DNA of 64,000 nt from an uncultured Myxococcales bacterium (GTDB lineage Bacteria; Myxococcota_A; Bradymonadia; UBA7976; UBA1532). Made by a program: the position numbers and the translations under genes. Where the stretch lies: the NCBI GenBank assembly GCA_903847385.1, contig CAINDO010000449.1, positions 1 to 64,000 on the forward strand, in the 5' to 3' direction. Shown in pieces: positions 36,101-43,301 of this stretch (position 1 is its first letter; every line of letters begins with the position of its first letter). Under the pieces are notes generated by a model. The model did no database searches. It was not told the DNA's origin and saw only the letters and a list, made by a program, of their open reading frames with translations.

Positions 36101-36554
36101 CATGCACCAGGCTCGCCGCGTGGTCCTGGGGCCTCGCGTGGAGTTTCTGGCAGAATCCGGCGGGCAGTTCGTCTCCCTTTCTCCAGGGGACGACGCCGAC
36201 CTGCCCGGGGAGGAGGAACCCGCGCACCCGATCGCTGGCCAGGAGTTGCTCGAGGATCAGGAGCGAATTCAGCCGCGTGGACTCGGCCGGAAGGTCAATC
36301 GCTCGGAAACCCCAGGGCCCGTTCCCCTTAGGAATCCGGATACGCAGGGAGGGTACCCGCGACCGGTTCATGGACCCGAAGTACTCGTACTCCCGGTTCA
36401 GCGCCGCCCGGTGGGTCATGGCCTTCGTCCGGCCCTCGCAGTCCGGGACGTGGGGGGAGCCGTTGTGGATCCCCAGGTGCGGCTCGGCACCGTCGCCGCC
36501 AACGGCACGCCAGGCGGCGGAGCAGAGTTCTCGGTCTGTGAAGAAGGTTCTCAT
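33117..36554 (-). CDS. reverse transcriptase fused to a long repeat region and a C-terminal domain
   Basis: 1145 residues from an ATG that overlaps the upstream stop (ATGA). Residues ~65-330 are an RT domain: RIRIPKGNGPWGFRAIDLP (motifs 1-2), CLELDLRDAF (motif A, D165), GLEQGNPLSPLVFAL (motif B) and SAYLDDIYVMA (motif C, YLDD at 250-253). I see no retron-specific NAXXH or group II maturase X/HNH domain. Residues ~380-720 are low-complexity Gly/Glu/Asn/Tyr repeats, encoded by clearly lower-GC DNA with many AATTCG dyads. The last ~250 residues form another domain (CLDIDFLAGGGRPK, VAVDLRPLREL, FGAAWALVDPRDPW) that I cannot name. This frame stays open across the repeats while other frames there are broken, so the fusion appears to be translated. 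Confidence 0.75.
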   Translation of the reverse strand: MRTFFTDRELCSAAWRAVGGDGAEPHLGIHNGSPHVPDCEGRTKAMTHRAALNREYEYFGSMNRSRVPSLRIRIPKGNGPWGFRAIDLPAESTRLNSLLILEQLLASDRVRGFLLPGQVGVVPWRKGDELPAGFCQKLHARPQDHAASLVHAAVREGFGTCLELDLRDAFALVPHEAATTAMKELGIPQAARRRVLELVRIQTVDRSGNLVRRNGRGLEQGNPLSPLVFALALALVLRELETDGHRVSAYLDDIYVMARSLAGAHAAFEKFSAKAKEHGFTGIRPLGEGHKESRIREVTESDPVVVLKTYEVRPSGVGLVAGKTDALLEELGDSAATKRRVRSLGGQAISRNWMKSAGLLRVSSVTGGEEGAGVGPASSPGEAGGEKDGEACGSTAPDRGEVRKLSALNSTAAPGREEVPGGICLGGEPANYSHAIARHGGGGEHARGEGNPASCGARSGTNCGATSPANYPHMLVPGGEVQRRIIADGDELLATENYQPAADGSEPPGDEEQFAGRIIAHGGDEFDGGNNNSGLATILTAGLFTGAERAAQSSPIIHPTSNCGAVVHFGGDDELEESTEEPRVVDNSSNCGGENSHRGDELYWCEEAVTIRELSNYPGVDSGSHGGEEDGYRRTITTGGDVGGRTEETAPIVRELANYSGGYIGPHGGREHGNLLVVAVGEEVESTAADNSAMTATHCHPEYCGICTEPDVDGGGHESNTKEASGTSTRGVGVYDTPIGDGKPNPMVAPWQTILPREAGRPREDGEPSLLVVSPLPDVGIGVWGGGSGTRCSVGEGDGVRGGCSSPFSSSSLLSSYKLCGLESSVDDHHVSQDVGLPYSSGSSITGILSDRESVETYDHDPGEPDEGAAATTAVSSVRRAKSRRGVNATHTPAASVIRMPPDCLDIDFLAGGGRPKLGNNHKVYAEGQRVAVDLRPLRELPQGGIRRAVGAALKSVRVFGAAWALVDPRDPWTALPGVLGNEGDLAYRVTGRQPHPEGELLRLRLRARGGRRPEREKALVGPPQADVVLLRARRSRTDCLAWNTVVQMGEAPPVWTNWPVTTPDPAIAVMEVVAQLVEANPGATIRVPVQGALRLLVGHPCRPRNVPLAAAMSAITRAHCAKRVGDWLLLAPKNARGKSGTRKT
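34394..35300 (-). repeat. array of imperfect ~40-50-base repeats inside the reverse-transcriptase gene
   Basis: On the coding strand the recurring words are CGAAYTAT or CGAAYTGT, followed some 25-40 bases later by GGAGRNGA; I count roughly ten loose copies. On the + strand these appear as ATAATTCG and TCATCTCC/TCTCCTCC. Dyads include TAGTTCGCGAACTA (34587-34600, perfect), GACAACTCGCGAATTGTC (34711-34728, two mismatches), AATTCG-A-CGAATT (34784-34796) and AATTCG-N5-CGAATT (35001-35017). Local GC is well below the flanks. In protein the repeats give NYx and GG-acidic patterns. Confidence 0.65.
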
Positions 36555-37642
36555 TTCGTGAATCTCCAGGCGGAAACGATGCGGTCCGTTGGGGGTGACG
36601 ACCACCAGGATCTCCTCGGCGTTTCCGGGTACCTCACGAGGGCATTCCGGCCCCGGATGGACTCGAGGGCGGCGGTGGTGGCGGATTCGGCGCCGAGCGC
36701 CACGAGAACGCCCTCGGAAGCCTCCGGGATACCGGCACCGGGACGGCCGATCCCCACATGGGCGAGCAGGACCACCAAGGCCCCCGGCTTCGCGTAGCTT
36801 CTGGCCAGAGCGACGATCGGACCGACATGTGCGAGGTCGAGTATCCGCGGCGGACGTGGTCCCGCCTCGGGGTCGGTCGCCCATAGGTTGAAGGTGAAGG
36901 CCTCAGCCGTGGGGATGTTAATCACGATGGCGTCGAACGGGTCCGGGGGCGGAACGTTTACGACTACGCCCTGGTACGGTTCCCGGCACGGGCGAAGCAG
37001 AGGTGCGACCGCCAGACTTGCTGTCCAGACCCGTGTCCGCGGCTGGAATACCGAGAGCGCCGCGGGGCCAGAGGAGTGCCCGAGCTCGACCGTGAGAACC
37101 TCACGCCGGTCGCCGAGGATCTCCGCGGCCAAGAGCAGGGCTTCCACGGGGGCGCGCTCCGGGTCGCCGAGATGGAGGAGCCTCCCCGGCTGTGCCGGGT
37201 CCGCCTCGACGATTGCAGACTCCCCCATCTGGATTCCGGTCCGGGCGAGGAGACGCAGGGACTCGCGGTCCTCGTGGGAGAATGGATTGGCGACCGGCGG
37301 GTTCGGCGCACCGTTTACCCACACGAGGGGCCGAGAACCTCCCGTGGCCTCGCGATACTCGATGGAGGGGTGACGGTTCCGGGTACCAAACTGGACGCAG
37401 GCTGCGTCGGATGGTTCCCCGCTTCGGGCTGCCCGCTCTGCATAGTCCGCCATCGTGGCGAGCTCATGGTCCGACGGCGGCCTGGCCCTTGTCCCGATCG
37501 CCGCCCGGATGAGGGGGTCCCAGTGGGCCCTCGCCCCGGGAACATCGTCGGCGACGAGGCACTGGAGCCCCGCGGCCGCATCTCGAGCCTCCAGGGCCCG
37601 ACTCCTGCGGACGAGCTCCTCCGTTCGGCGTCGGGGCCTCAC
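36551..37642 (-). CDS. unknown protein, possibly methyltransferase-like, upstream of the reverse transcriptase
   Basis: 363 residues from a GTG overlapping the stop of the small upstream gene (GTGA); its own stop overlaps the RT start (ATGA). The C-terminal half has Rossmann/methyltransferase-style features: ALLLAAEILGDRREVLTVELG, DPFDAIVINIPTAEAF and VALARSYAKPGALVVLLAHVG. The last resembles the LxPGGxLVL strand of SAM enzymes. A canonical NPPY/DPPY or GxGxG motif is missing, so activity is doubtful. The tight overlaps on both sides make it a likely functional partner of the RT. Confidence 0.6.
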   Translation of the reverse strand: MRPRRRTEELVRRSRALEARDAAAGLQCLVADDVPGARAHWDPLIRAAIGTRARPPSDHELATMADYAERAARSGEPSDAACVQFGTRNRHPSIEYREATGGSRPLVWVNGAPNPPVANPFSHEDRESLRLLARTGIQMGESAIVEADPAQPGRLLHLGDPERAPVEALLLAAEILGDRREVLTVELGHSSGPAALSVFQPRTRVWTASLAVAPLLRPCREPYQGVVVNVPPPDPFDAIVINIPTAEAFTFNLWATDPEAGPRPPRILDLAHVGPIVALARSYAKPGALVVLLAHVGIGRPGAGIPEASEGVLVALGAESATTAALESIRGRNALVRYPETPRRSWWSSPPTDRIVSAWRFTK

Positions 37643-37824
37643 GGGTGGTCGCCCCCGGGGACCTTGGATGGGATCCCCTTGCGGTCGAGCCCCTCGCGTG
37701 CGGCATCGGCGAGCACGAGGGCCTCCACGTACTTGGAGACGGTGGTGCCGGTCTGCGCCGCGCGGACGCGCACCAGAACGCGGACCTCCCTGGGGAGGCT
37801 GAGATGGGTGATGCCAGGCTTCAT
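37639..37824 (-). CDS. small ribbon-helix-helix-like protein
   Basis: 61 residues from an ATG with GGAGAG at good spacing. The sequence THLSLPREVRVLVRVRAAQT, then GTTVSKYVEALVLADAAREGL, fits the beta-strand plus two-helix layout of RHH/CopG-type DNA-binding proteins. It opens the translationally coupled set RHH, methyltransferase-like, RT. A repressor of the RT operon is the simplest reading. The 260 bases upstream hold no other gene and probably its promoter. Confidence 0.6.
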   Translation of the reverse strand: MKPGITHLSLPREVRVLVRVRAAQTGTTVSKYVEALVLADAAREGLDRKGIPSKVPGGDHP

Positions 37825-38085
37825 TCGATTCTCTCCTGTCTGTTGAACGATGGGTGCCACCGCCCCCTCCGCCACGTATCGAAGGGGTATCGGGGCTGGT
37901 TGCGACAGCCCGCAGTAGTTCGGTCCGTCTGGTCCGTCTGGTCCGGTCGGCCGCGTTGGCCCAGGAGCAACACGTCTCGTGGGCCCACGTGGCAGCACAG
38001 TTGGGGCGGCGTCGGCATCGCACGCACGGCACCGCCCCGGTCACATCTCCGAGAGTCAGCGGGCTCGTCGAACCCGCCTCGCTTC

Positions 38086-38733
38086 TCAGACCTGAGTGAG
38101 CAGGGTCCCGAGGATGGCGGTCTCACGTGCCGTGAGCCGCGGACCAGGTAGCGGCGGGTCTTCTGTCTTCCCAGCCGCCGGGTAGCACACCGCTAGCAAC
38201 GCATGAACGGGGCCCCACGTCGGACAACGGACTATCTTCGGCGTACGGCCAAGTGCCTCCGCCGCGGCCATGGCGACGTTCAGCGCTTCGGCCGCGCAGG
38301 TCTCCTTCCCGCCGACGCGCATCTCGGCGACCTGCCGCACCAGGTCGAGTACCGCGAGTTCCGGTGCCTCCTCGTAGAACGGGGCGCCCAGATCGAAGCA
38401 CTGATTCGTGTCGACGATCCGGGAGAGGGCGAGTTCCACGCAGCCGTCGACTATCTCCTGATCCACCGCCCCACCTTGGTAGACTGGCGCCGCGGCCGGA
38501 TCACGACGGAGCGCCTCCAGGACATCGTCGGGGTCATAGGACTCCGTGATGGCGACGCATGCGCATATCTCGGCACACAAGGCGAGGGCAACTCCGGCGC
38601 CTATGTCCAGGGGCACATCCTCGTCCTCCTCGGCCTGTGCCAGGGTGCCAAAGATCACAAGTTGATGGGCGGGGATAATCAGGTCGTCGCACTGGGGGAT
38701 CTCGCCAGCGGCGGATTCTACTGTTGGTAACAT
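38086..38733 (-). CDS. unknown acidic protein in the minus-strand operon
   Basis: 215 residues from the ATG (an in-frame GTG nine codons upstream is possible). Rich in Ala, Glu and Cys (CAEICACVAITESYDPDDVLEAL, DGCVELALSRIVDTNQCFDLG), with no metal-binding spacing that I recognise. It ends with RLTARETAILGTLLTQV. Similar in style to the other small proteins of this operon (40423-43161), which may be a lineage-specific set. No function assigned. Confidence 0.6.
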   Translation of the reverse strand: MLPTVESAAGEIPQCDDLIIPAHQLVIFGTLAQAEEDEDVPLDIGAGVALALCAEICACVAITESYDPDDVLEALRRDPAAAPVYQGGAVDQEIVDGCVELALSRIVDTNQCFDLGAPFYEEAPELAVLDLVRQVAEMRVGGKETCAAEALNVAMAAAEALGRTPKIVRCPTWGPVHALLAVCYPAAGKTEDPPLPGPRLTARETAILGTLLTQV

Positions 38734-38818
38734 CTGATGTTCTTTCTTTCTGTGGGTCACTGCCCACGGTGTTCTTGCGGCATTTGGCCGCGACGTCGTT
38801 CAAGCTCCTGCACCGCTC

Positions 38819-38920
38819 TCAGCGGCGCTTCTTCCTCGGGTGTGTGGCCCTCCTTTCGTAGATGTGGGACGGGCTCTCGCCCGACGGCGTCGTGGGTTCA
38901 AGGGCAGGCGGCGTGGCCAT
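38819..38920 (-). CDS. 33-residue ORF carrying the EPTT repeat
   Basis: Reads MATPPALEPTTPSGESPS and then a basic tail ending RKKRR. The segment PPALEPTTPSGESPS is encoded by a 32-base sequence that recurs (30 of 32 identical) at 39913-39944, on the other side of the DUF5131 gene and in the same frame. The ribosome binding site is weak (GGGCGAG). It may be a real microprotein or a relic; its best support is the conserved reading frame of the repeat. Confidence 0.35.
   Translation of the reverse strand: MATPPALEPTTPSGESPSHIYERRATHPRKKRR
38868..38899 (-). repeat. 32-bp direct repeat, copy 1
   Basis: Matches 39913-39944 at 30 of 32 positions. The repeats lie on both sides of the DUF5131 gene in the same orientation. 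Both copies are open in the frame giving EPTTxSGExPS, so they may be remnants of duplicated small genes or cassette boundaries. Confidence 0.7.
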
Positions 38921-38973
38921 CTCGCCCGGACCACGCCTCGCCCCTCTGCTCCAGAACTCGTTTCGTCTTCATC

Positions 38974-39798
38974 TCACAGCCCTCCGTCCTGAGGCTGTTG
39001 GTTCATGCCTAGACTCATTCGCGGCCGGGACTCCAACTCGCTCGGGTACTGCCGAACGCGAAGGTCGGCGGGCCACCCCTCGGGGTCGTTCCCCTTGCCG
39101 CCGCTCTCCGCCAGCTGACCACCGACCTGCTTCATGAAGACCGCCTTGCCGACCGCCTGGAAGGCGCGGATCGTGGACCGCGCCCAGGCGAGGTCGAAAG
39201 GCCGGCACCCCGGGCCGGACTCGCCGCCGATCACGATCCAGTCGAGCTTCGCTGCCCAGCGGTGCCAGTCCACCGGACCGAGTGCGGGCTCGTACGACAC
39301 CCACAGGACAGGCGCGTACCGCCGCGCCGTGAGGAGCGGAATCCGATGGTCCGCCGACTTCTGGTCCTCGACGCTTACGCCGAGCCAGACGTTGTCCGGC
39401 CACGTCACGCCCGCATCGTGGAGTTCCGACAGTCGCTCCGGGCGCTTGGTGAGGATCTGGTACGTGTGACGCGGCGTGTCCCGCATCACGGCAAGGATCT
39501 CGCCGATCTGCTCCCCGCCCAGGCCCTCGTGGAGGAGGTCGCTCATGGAGTTCACGAACACCACGGTCGGCTTGCGCCAATGGCGGGGCTCGTCGATCCG
39601 GCCGGGCAGGAAACGCACTTCTCCTGTCCATCGCGGCTTCCGCAAGTTCCCGTTCGTGAGGCCGTCGTACTCACGCAGACCCATGTTGGCGACGCGCACA
39701 GCCATGCGCTCGGCATAGCAATTGCGGCACCCCTCGCTGACGCGAGCGCAGCCGATGACGGGGTTCCAGGTCTTGTTGGTCCAGTCGATGTTGCTCAT
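38974..39798 (-). CDS. DUF5131 (phage Gp37/Gp68) family protein
   Basis: 274 residues. The start is an ATG after AAGGAG. The N-terminus IDWTNKTWNPVIGCARVSEGC is diagnostic. Three cysteines (C17, C24, C27) are arranged like an iron-sulfur or zinc site. Other family blocks follow: FVNSMSDLLHEG, YQILTKRPERLS, NVWLGVSVEDQ and IGGESGPGCRPFDLAWARS. The family is common in phages and mobile elements; its fold is radical-SAM-like, but the reaction is unknown. The start overlaps the end of an upstream open frame (ATGA), consistent with an operon. Confidence 0.88.
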   Translation of the reverse strand: MSNIDWTNKTWNPVIGCARVSEGCRNCYAERMAVRVANMGLREYDGLTNGNLRKPRWTGEVRFLPGRIDEPRHWRKPTVVFVNSMSDLLHEGLGGEQIGEILAVMRDTPRHTYQILTKRPERLSELHDAGVTWPDNVWLGVSVEDQKSADHRIPLLTARRYAPVLWVSYEPALGPVDWHRWAAKLDWIVIGGESGPGCRPFDLAWARSTIRAFQAVGKAVFMKQVGGQLAESGGKGNDPEGWPADLRVRQYPSELESRPRMSLGMNQQPQDGGL

Positions 39799-40132
39799 CT
39801 GGATGTCTCCTTGGCATTCGGGTTGAGGGCGGCCGCGTCGTTCGAATCCGCGACGACGGCGGCGACGCCGCTGTTGTGGCAGTCGTTCACGACAAGTTCG
39901 CTCACGTACTCGGACGGGCCCTCGCCCGACCGCGTCGTGGGTTCCTGCTTCGGCGGTGCAACGGTGTTCGCGCGCCGCCGCCTGCGCTTCTTACAAATCG
40001 TCTAACGGGGTTCGCGGGGTGATGCGGGTGTTCCGCACCGACCTCCCGCATTTCCGGGGCCGGAGCGGGCGGAGGGGGAGCCCCGCGCCTCGGGCCCCTG
40101 CCCTGTCTCGTTACCGCCGTGTCCCGCCGCTA
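39799..40132 (-). other. ~330-base stretch upstream of DUF5131, with second repeat copy and a possible start-less small ORF
   Basis: On the minus strand a frame reads PPKQEPTTRSGEGPSEYVSEL and ends with a TGA overlapping the DUF5131 ATG. I see no ATG, GTG or TTG at its natural beginning (a stop lies just before KKRRRRRANTVA), so it is probably decayed or starts internally at the GTG in EYVSEL. The 32-bp repeat copy 2 lies at 39913-39944. Nothing else coding is convincing. Confidence 0.4.
39913..39944 (-). repeat. 32-bp direct repeat, copy 2
   Basis: GACGGGCCCTCGCCCGACCG starts this copy; copy 1 at 38868 differs at two positions. The GGGCCCTCGCCC portion could form a hairpin. Confidence 0.7.
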
Positions 40133-40426
40133 TCATGGAAGACTATACAACCGGCTCCCGACGTCCCCGAGGCAGGGGTATGAAGAAAATTGCGCCAGAT
40201 CAAACGCATCCCGGCGGACTGTGCCCGACACCGGGTTGGGAGAGGCAGGACCCGCCGCCTGGAAATCCAGCGCCAAGGAACTGTCGGTGGGGTGTCCGAG
40301 AGCGAGGATCCAGCACTGCTCACGGCGCCCGGCGCTCACCCGTCGGCCGTCGGCTGGCATGTCCGGCGGGACCATGTCAGAGGAGGTCCTGCAGGACTCC
40401 ATGCTGGGCACCTGCGTCTCCTTCAT
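40133..40426 (-). CDS. small unknown protein coupled to the upstream gene
   Basis: 97 residues. The ATG overlaps the TGA of the preceding gene (ATGA), the main reason to believe it. The sequence (MKETQVPSMESCRTSSDMV onward) has no recognisable domain and two isolated cysteines. It fits the run of overlapping minus-strand genes but could be a chance open frame in GC-rich DNA. Confidence 0.4.
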   Translation of the reverse strand: MKETQVPSMESCRTSSDMVPPDMPADGRRVSAGRREQCWILALGHPTDSSLALDFQAAGPASPNPVSGTVRRDAFDLAQFSSYPCLGDVGSRLYSLP

Positions 40427-41199
40427 TGGTGTGCGCAGCCATTCGCGCTCGGCAATCCAAGCAGACTGCGCAGGCGCCCCAACCTAGCCCCGTGGTCATC
40501 CGTCCGACCGGGCGCCAGCCGCTGCGTCAGGACCGCAGCCTGGCAGCCCCAGGAGGCGAGGTGCAGAAAGGCCGTCGCGGCCAACTCGACGGAGGGCGGG
40601 GCAAGCATGTCCTCCGTAATAAGGCGGATCACTCCGTCGGGCGTCTTGCACAGCGCAGGAAGCGCCAGCGCCGTCGCCGGTTCCCACTTCGACGCGAGAG
40701 CTGTTAGCTGATCCGACCCGCCCTCGTAGACGGCGATCTCCCCAGTGAAGGCCGGCTGCCCCTGAGATTCCGGCCTCCGGCTGGCGGTCGGGCGAGGCAG
40801 CCGGAAGCACACGACCGACCCAAGGCCCACGAGGGCCAGCACGTCTCCCCCCTTTGCCGTGGCCTCCGCGAGCCGGGCGGGGTTGTACCCCGCCGCATTG
40901 AGACCAAGGATCAATTGCGAACGGGGTACTACGCTGATGACAAAAGCTCGTTCACCGTTCGCTGCCAACAGCCCCCGGATCAGTTCCGCGCTGGCACCAC
41001 AAGCCTCGGCCATCGCACGACCAAGCCGGTCGTTCAGGAGCAGAACGAGTGCAACTGGCTGGGCTTGCCCGGCCTGTCGCCCCTGTTGCAAGGCGGACAG
41101 TGCACCGTCTCCAAACAACTCGATGACAGTCTCCGCAAACGATGCGCCAGGTTGTGGCGCCCTCTGGTTCAAAACGACATTCTTCTTCAGCTTCTTCAC
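40423..41199 (-). CDS. unknown protein in the minus-strand operon
   Basis: 258 residues from a GTG with AAAGGAG at good spacing. Starts MKKLKKNVVLNQRAPQPG and continues as a mostly helical soluble protein (VALVLLLNDRLGRAMAEACGASAELIRGLLAANGE), with beta-strands near LALVGLGSVVCFRLPRP. No motif recognised. It sits between two families of short duplicated proteins, probably cotranscribed from 43.2 kb downward. Confidence 0.6.
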   Translation of the reverse strand: MKKLKKNVVLNQRAPQPGASFAETVIELFGDGALSALQQGRQAGQAQPVALVLLLNDRLGRAMAEACGASAELIRGLLAANGERAFVISVVPRSQLILGLNAAGYNPARLAEATAKGGDVLALVGLGSVVCFRLPRPTASRRPESQGQPAFTGEIAVYEGGSDQLTALASKWEPATALALPALCKTPDGVIRLITEDMLAPPSVELAATAFLHLASWGCQAAVLTQRLAPGRTDDHGARLGRLRSLLGLPSANGCAHQ

Positions 41200-41348
41200 G
41201 ATCTTCTCCTTTGCGCCTGTCTTGCGGCGCTGTTTGTGAGAGACGGACCCTCTGCGTAGTTCTGGACCGTCTCGGCTCTGCCTCAGTCTGTTCAGCGGCT
41301 GTTACGTACCTACCTACTCAACCTCCCACGGCTAACTCGGGTCAGGCT

Positions 41349-41804
41349 TCATCGCGCACCTCCTTCGTCGCTGTCCGAAGGCTCGAGCGGAGGTTCGCCG
41401 AACTCGTCGACCCAGCTGCGGGCCGCCATCGTCCCCGCGGCCTCCCAAAGGGTCGTCGGCGTCTCGTGCGCACCCACGGCGCCATCGCCGACTCCAAACT
41501 CGCCCCCCAATCTCGACAGTTCTGCTGCGCGGTCCCCCTCGTCGAGTCTCGCCAAGTGCTCTCGGTAGACCTCGTACGGTGTCCGCGGGTTCGGCGTCCT
41601 CGCCAACTCGCTGGCCTCGGCGGGGGGCTCCTGCGGACACCCGACGGGGGTCAGGCAGACCCGATCTGAGGCGGCGGCTCGGACCTTCTCGTCGGACCGG
41701 CAACACCGCTCCGGGCTTGTAGTCGCCCCCGAACTGGGCGCTGGCACAGCGGCTCCCGGCCTTGCTTTGACTCGGTTCTTGGATCGATCTTCCTTCTGGC
41801 TCAT
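41349..41804 (-). CDS. small unknown protein, paralogue of the C-terminus of the next upstream gene
   Basis: 151 residues with an AGGAGG ribosome binding site. The N-terminal half is basic and low complexity. The end (HLARLDEGDRAAELSRLGGEF through ARSWVDEFGEPP) parallels HLATMDDEGRGSEIAGIASE through ARSWVEDFGAEA in the frameshifted gene at 42087-43161. That indicates a local duplication. The function is unknown. Confidence 0.55.
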   Translation of the reverse strand: MSQKEDRSKNRVKARPGAAVPAPSSGATTSPERCCRSDEKVRAAASDRVCLTPVGCPQEPPAEASELARTPNPRTPYEVYREHLARLDEGDRAAELSRLGGEFGVGDGAVGAHETPTTLWEAAGTMAARSWVDEFGEPPLEPSDSDEGGAR

Positions 41805-42086
41805 CGTCGTACCTCCTGCCAGCCCCTCGGGCCGGCCTGTTGTTGGCGAACGGGAGGGAATCCCCCGTCCCCTATCTCGCTAAGTTCATCTGTCGGGTCA
41901 TGCCCCAAGCGGACACCGACCCGGCGAGCGCTGAAGACAGCGAAGTCCTGCCGGCGTCGGCCGAATGGCTTGTTCCCGGATCCTCAGCTCCGCCACGAGA
42001 AACGGTGGTCGGGTCCCCGGAAGTTGCTGCGAGAGCTGGCGCAGCAGGCCGATCGGGTAGCCGTGTGCCGGACGCCCGGGGCCTTC

Positions 42087-43161
42087 TCACTCGTCGTTGT
42101 CGTCTTCTCCGGCCCCCACAATCCCGACGGCCTCGGCGCCGAAGTCCTCCACCCAGCTCCGGGCAGCCTGCGGGTCCGCCCGGGCCCATTCCCGGAGGCT
42201 GTCCAACAGTGCTTCGGAAAGAACCCGGGCGGCTGGCCCCGCATCTAGCGGGTGCACGCACACGCACAAGTCAGCCTCGCTCGCGATGCCAGCGATCTCG
42301 CTTCCTCGGCCTTCATCGTCCATGGTCGCAAGGTGCTGAACGACAGCGGCGCGCGCGGCGCGGTAATCGTTGGCAGGCGGCAAAGCTGAACCACGCTGAG
42401 AAGGCGAAAGCGCGCATGTCGCGTCGCTGTGGTCGTTTGCCGCGGCAACGCCTTCTCCCGCGCGCGGTTCTGCTGCCAGAGGGGCGGCGGTGGTCACCGA
42501 TCGCCGCGACGCCGCACGTGCCGTACGCCTGCCGGGCACGTTCTTGGGGTCCGCGAGCGCGAGGATCGAGCGGAGGCTCCATTTCTCCGGCTTCGGGGAT
42601 TCCTGCAACGTGTTGCAGGGAGCAACTGCGGTCAACCCGCCGGGAACGTCGAGACCCAGCATCGCCCGGACGTTGCTCTCGGGAATGCGCTTGTAGACCC
42701 TGATGTAGTTGTAGAAGGTGCTTTCCCCAAACAGCAAAGAACATTCTTGGATCAGCTTCTTCACGGCCCCACGCCCCCCCAACGCTCTTGGCCGCCTCGC
42801 GAAGCTGGTGCAGTTCCCACCCCGCAACCCAGGCGCACAACCCGAACAAGGACGCCGAATTCTGAGTATCCCGCTGGTGGTGTTCGGCCCGGACGATCAA
42901 CTCGCGCACGTCGGCCACCTGGGAGGGGCGTCCCCCCAAGATGCGGGCGCGGATGAGACCGAGCTCTGACTCGATGGATGGGGGCACCGATGGACTTTCC
43001 GGTGCCGGGGCCACGTCGGCCGCCCGACCGCCCGTCACGACCAGCCCAGTCTGGCTGGTACTCGGGACTACTGGGAAGATGCCCGGGGTTGGGACATCTG
43101 CGTGGGTGTGGGCCGGCGGCGGGTCGCCGTGCTCGTTGTCGCGTGCGCCATCCTGGGACAT
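42087..43161 (-). CDS. DUF3102-like protein, interrupted by a frameshift at a G7 run
   Basis: Starts at an ATG after GGCAGGAGG. The first ~127 residues (to WELHQLREAAKSVGG) and the next ~230 (from GRGAVKKLIQECSLLFGESTFYNYIRVYKRIPES) are in different frames. They meet at seven consecutive C on the + strand (42774-42780). Together they resemble DUF3102-type mobile-element proteins (a helical region that ends in a F.LSERT..NYMR-like block), which may bind DNA. Without the shift the product would end about 282 residues in, with no protein-like sequence after the run. A sequencing error, phase variation or programmed slippage are all possible. Confidence 0.6.
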
Positions 43162-43301
43162 GATTGCCTCCTGCCGGCGTTTCGGCCGGCACGTCAGCTC
43201 GACGGAGCGAGCAGTAGGTTGACCGGCCGGGCGATTTCCCGGGCCGCGTGGTTACTCCTCCCCGGGCTAACTCATGTCAGGCGCACCCCAGAGGACACAG
43301 C

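Noticed and set aside
33117-36554. Group II intron or retron
   Set aside because: No maturase or HNH domain, no intron domain V-like hairpin seen, no retron NAXXH motif or evident msr-msd before the RT.
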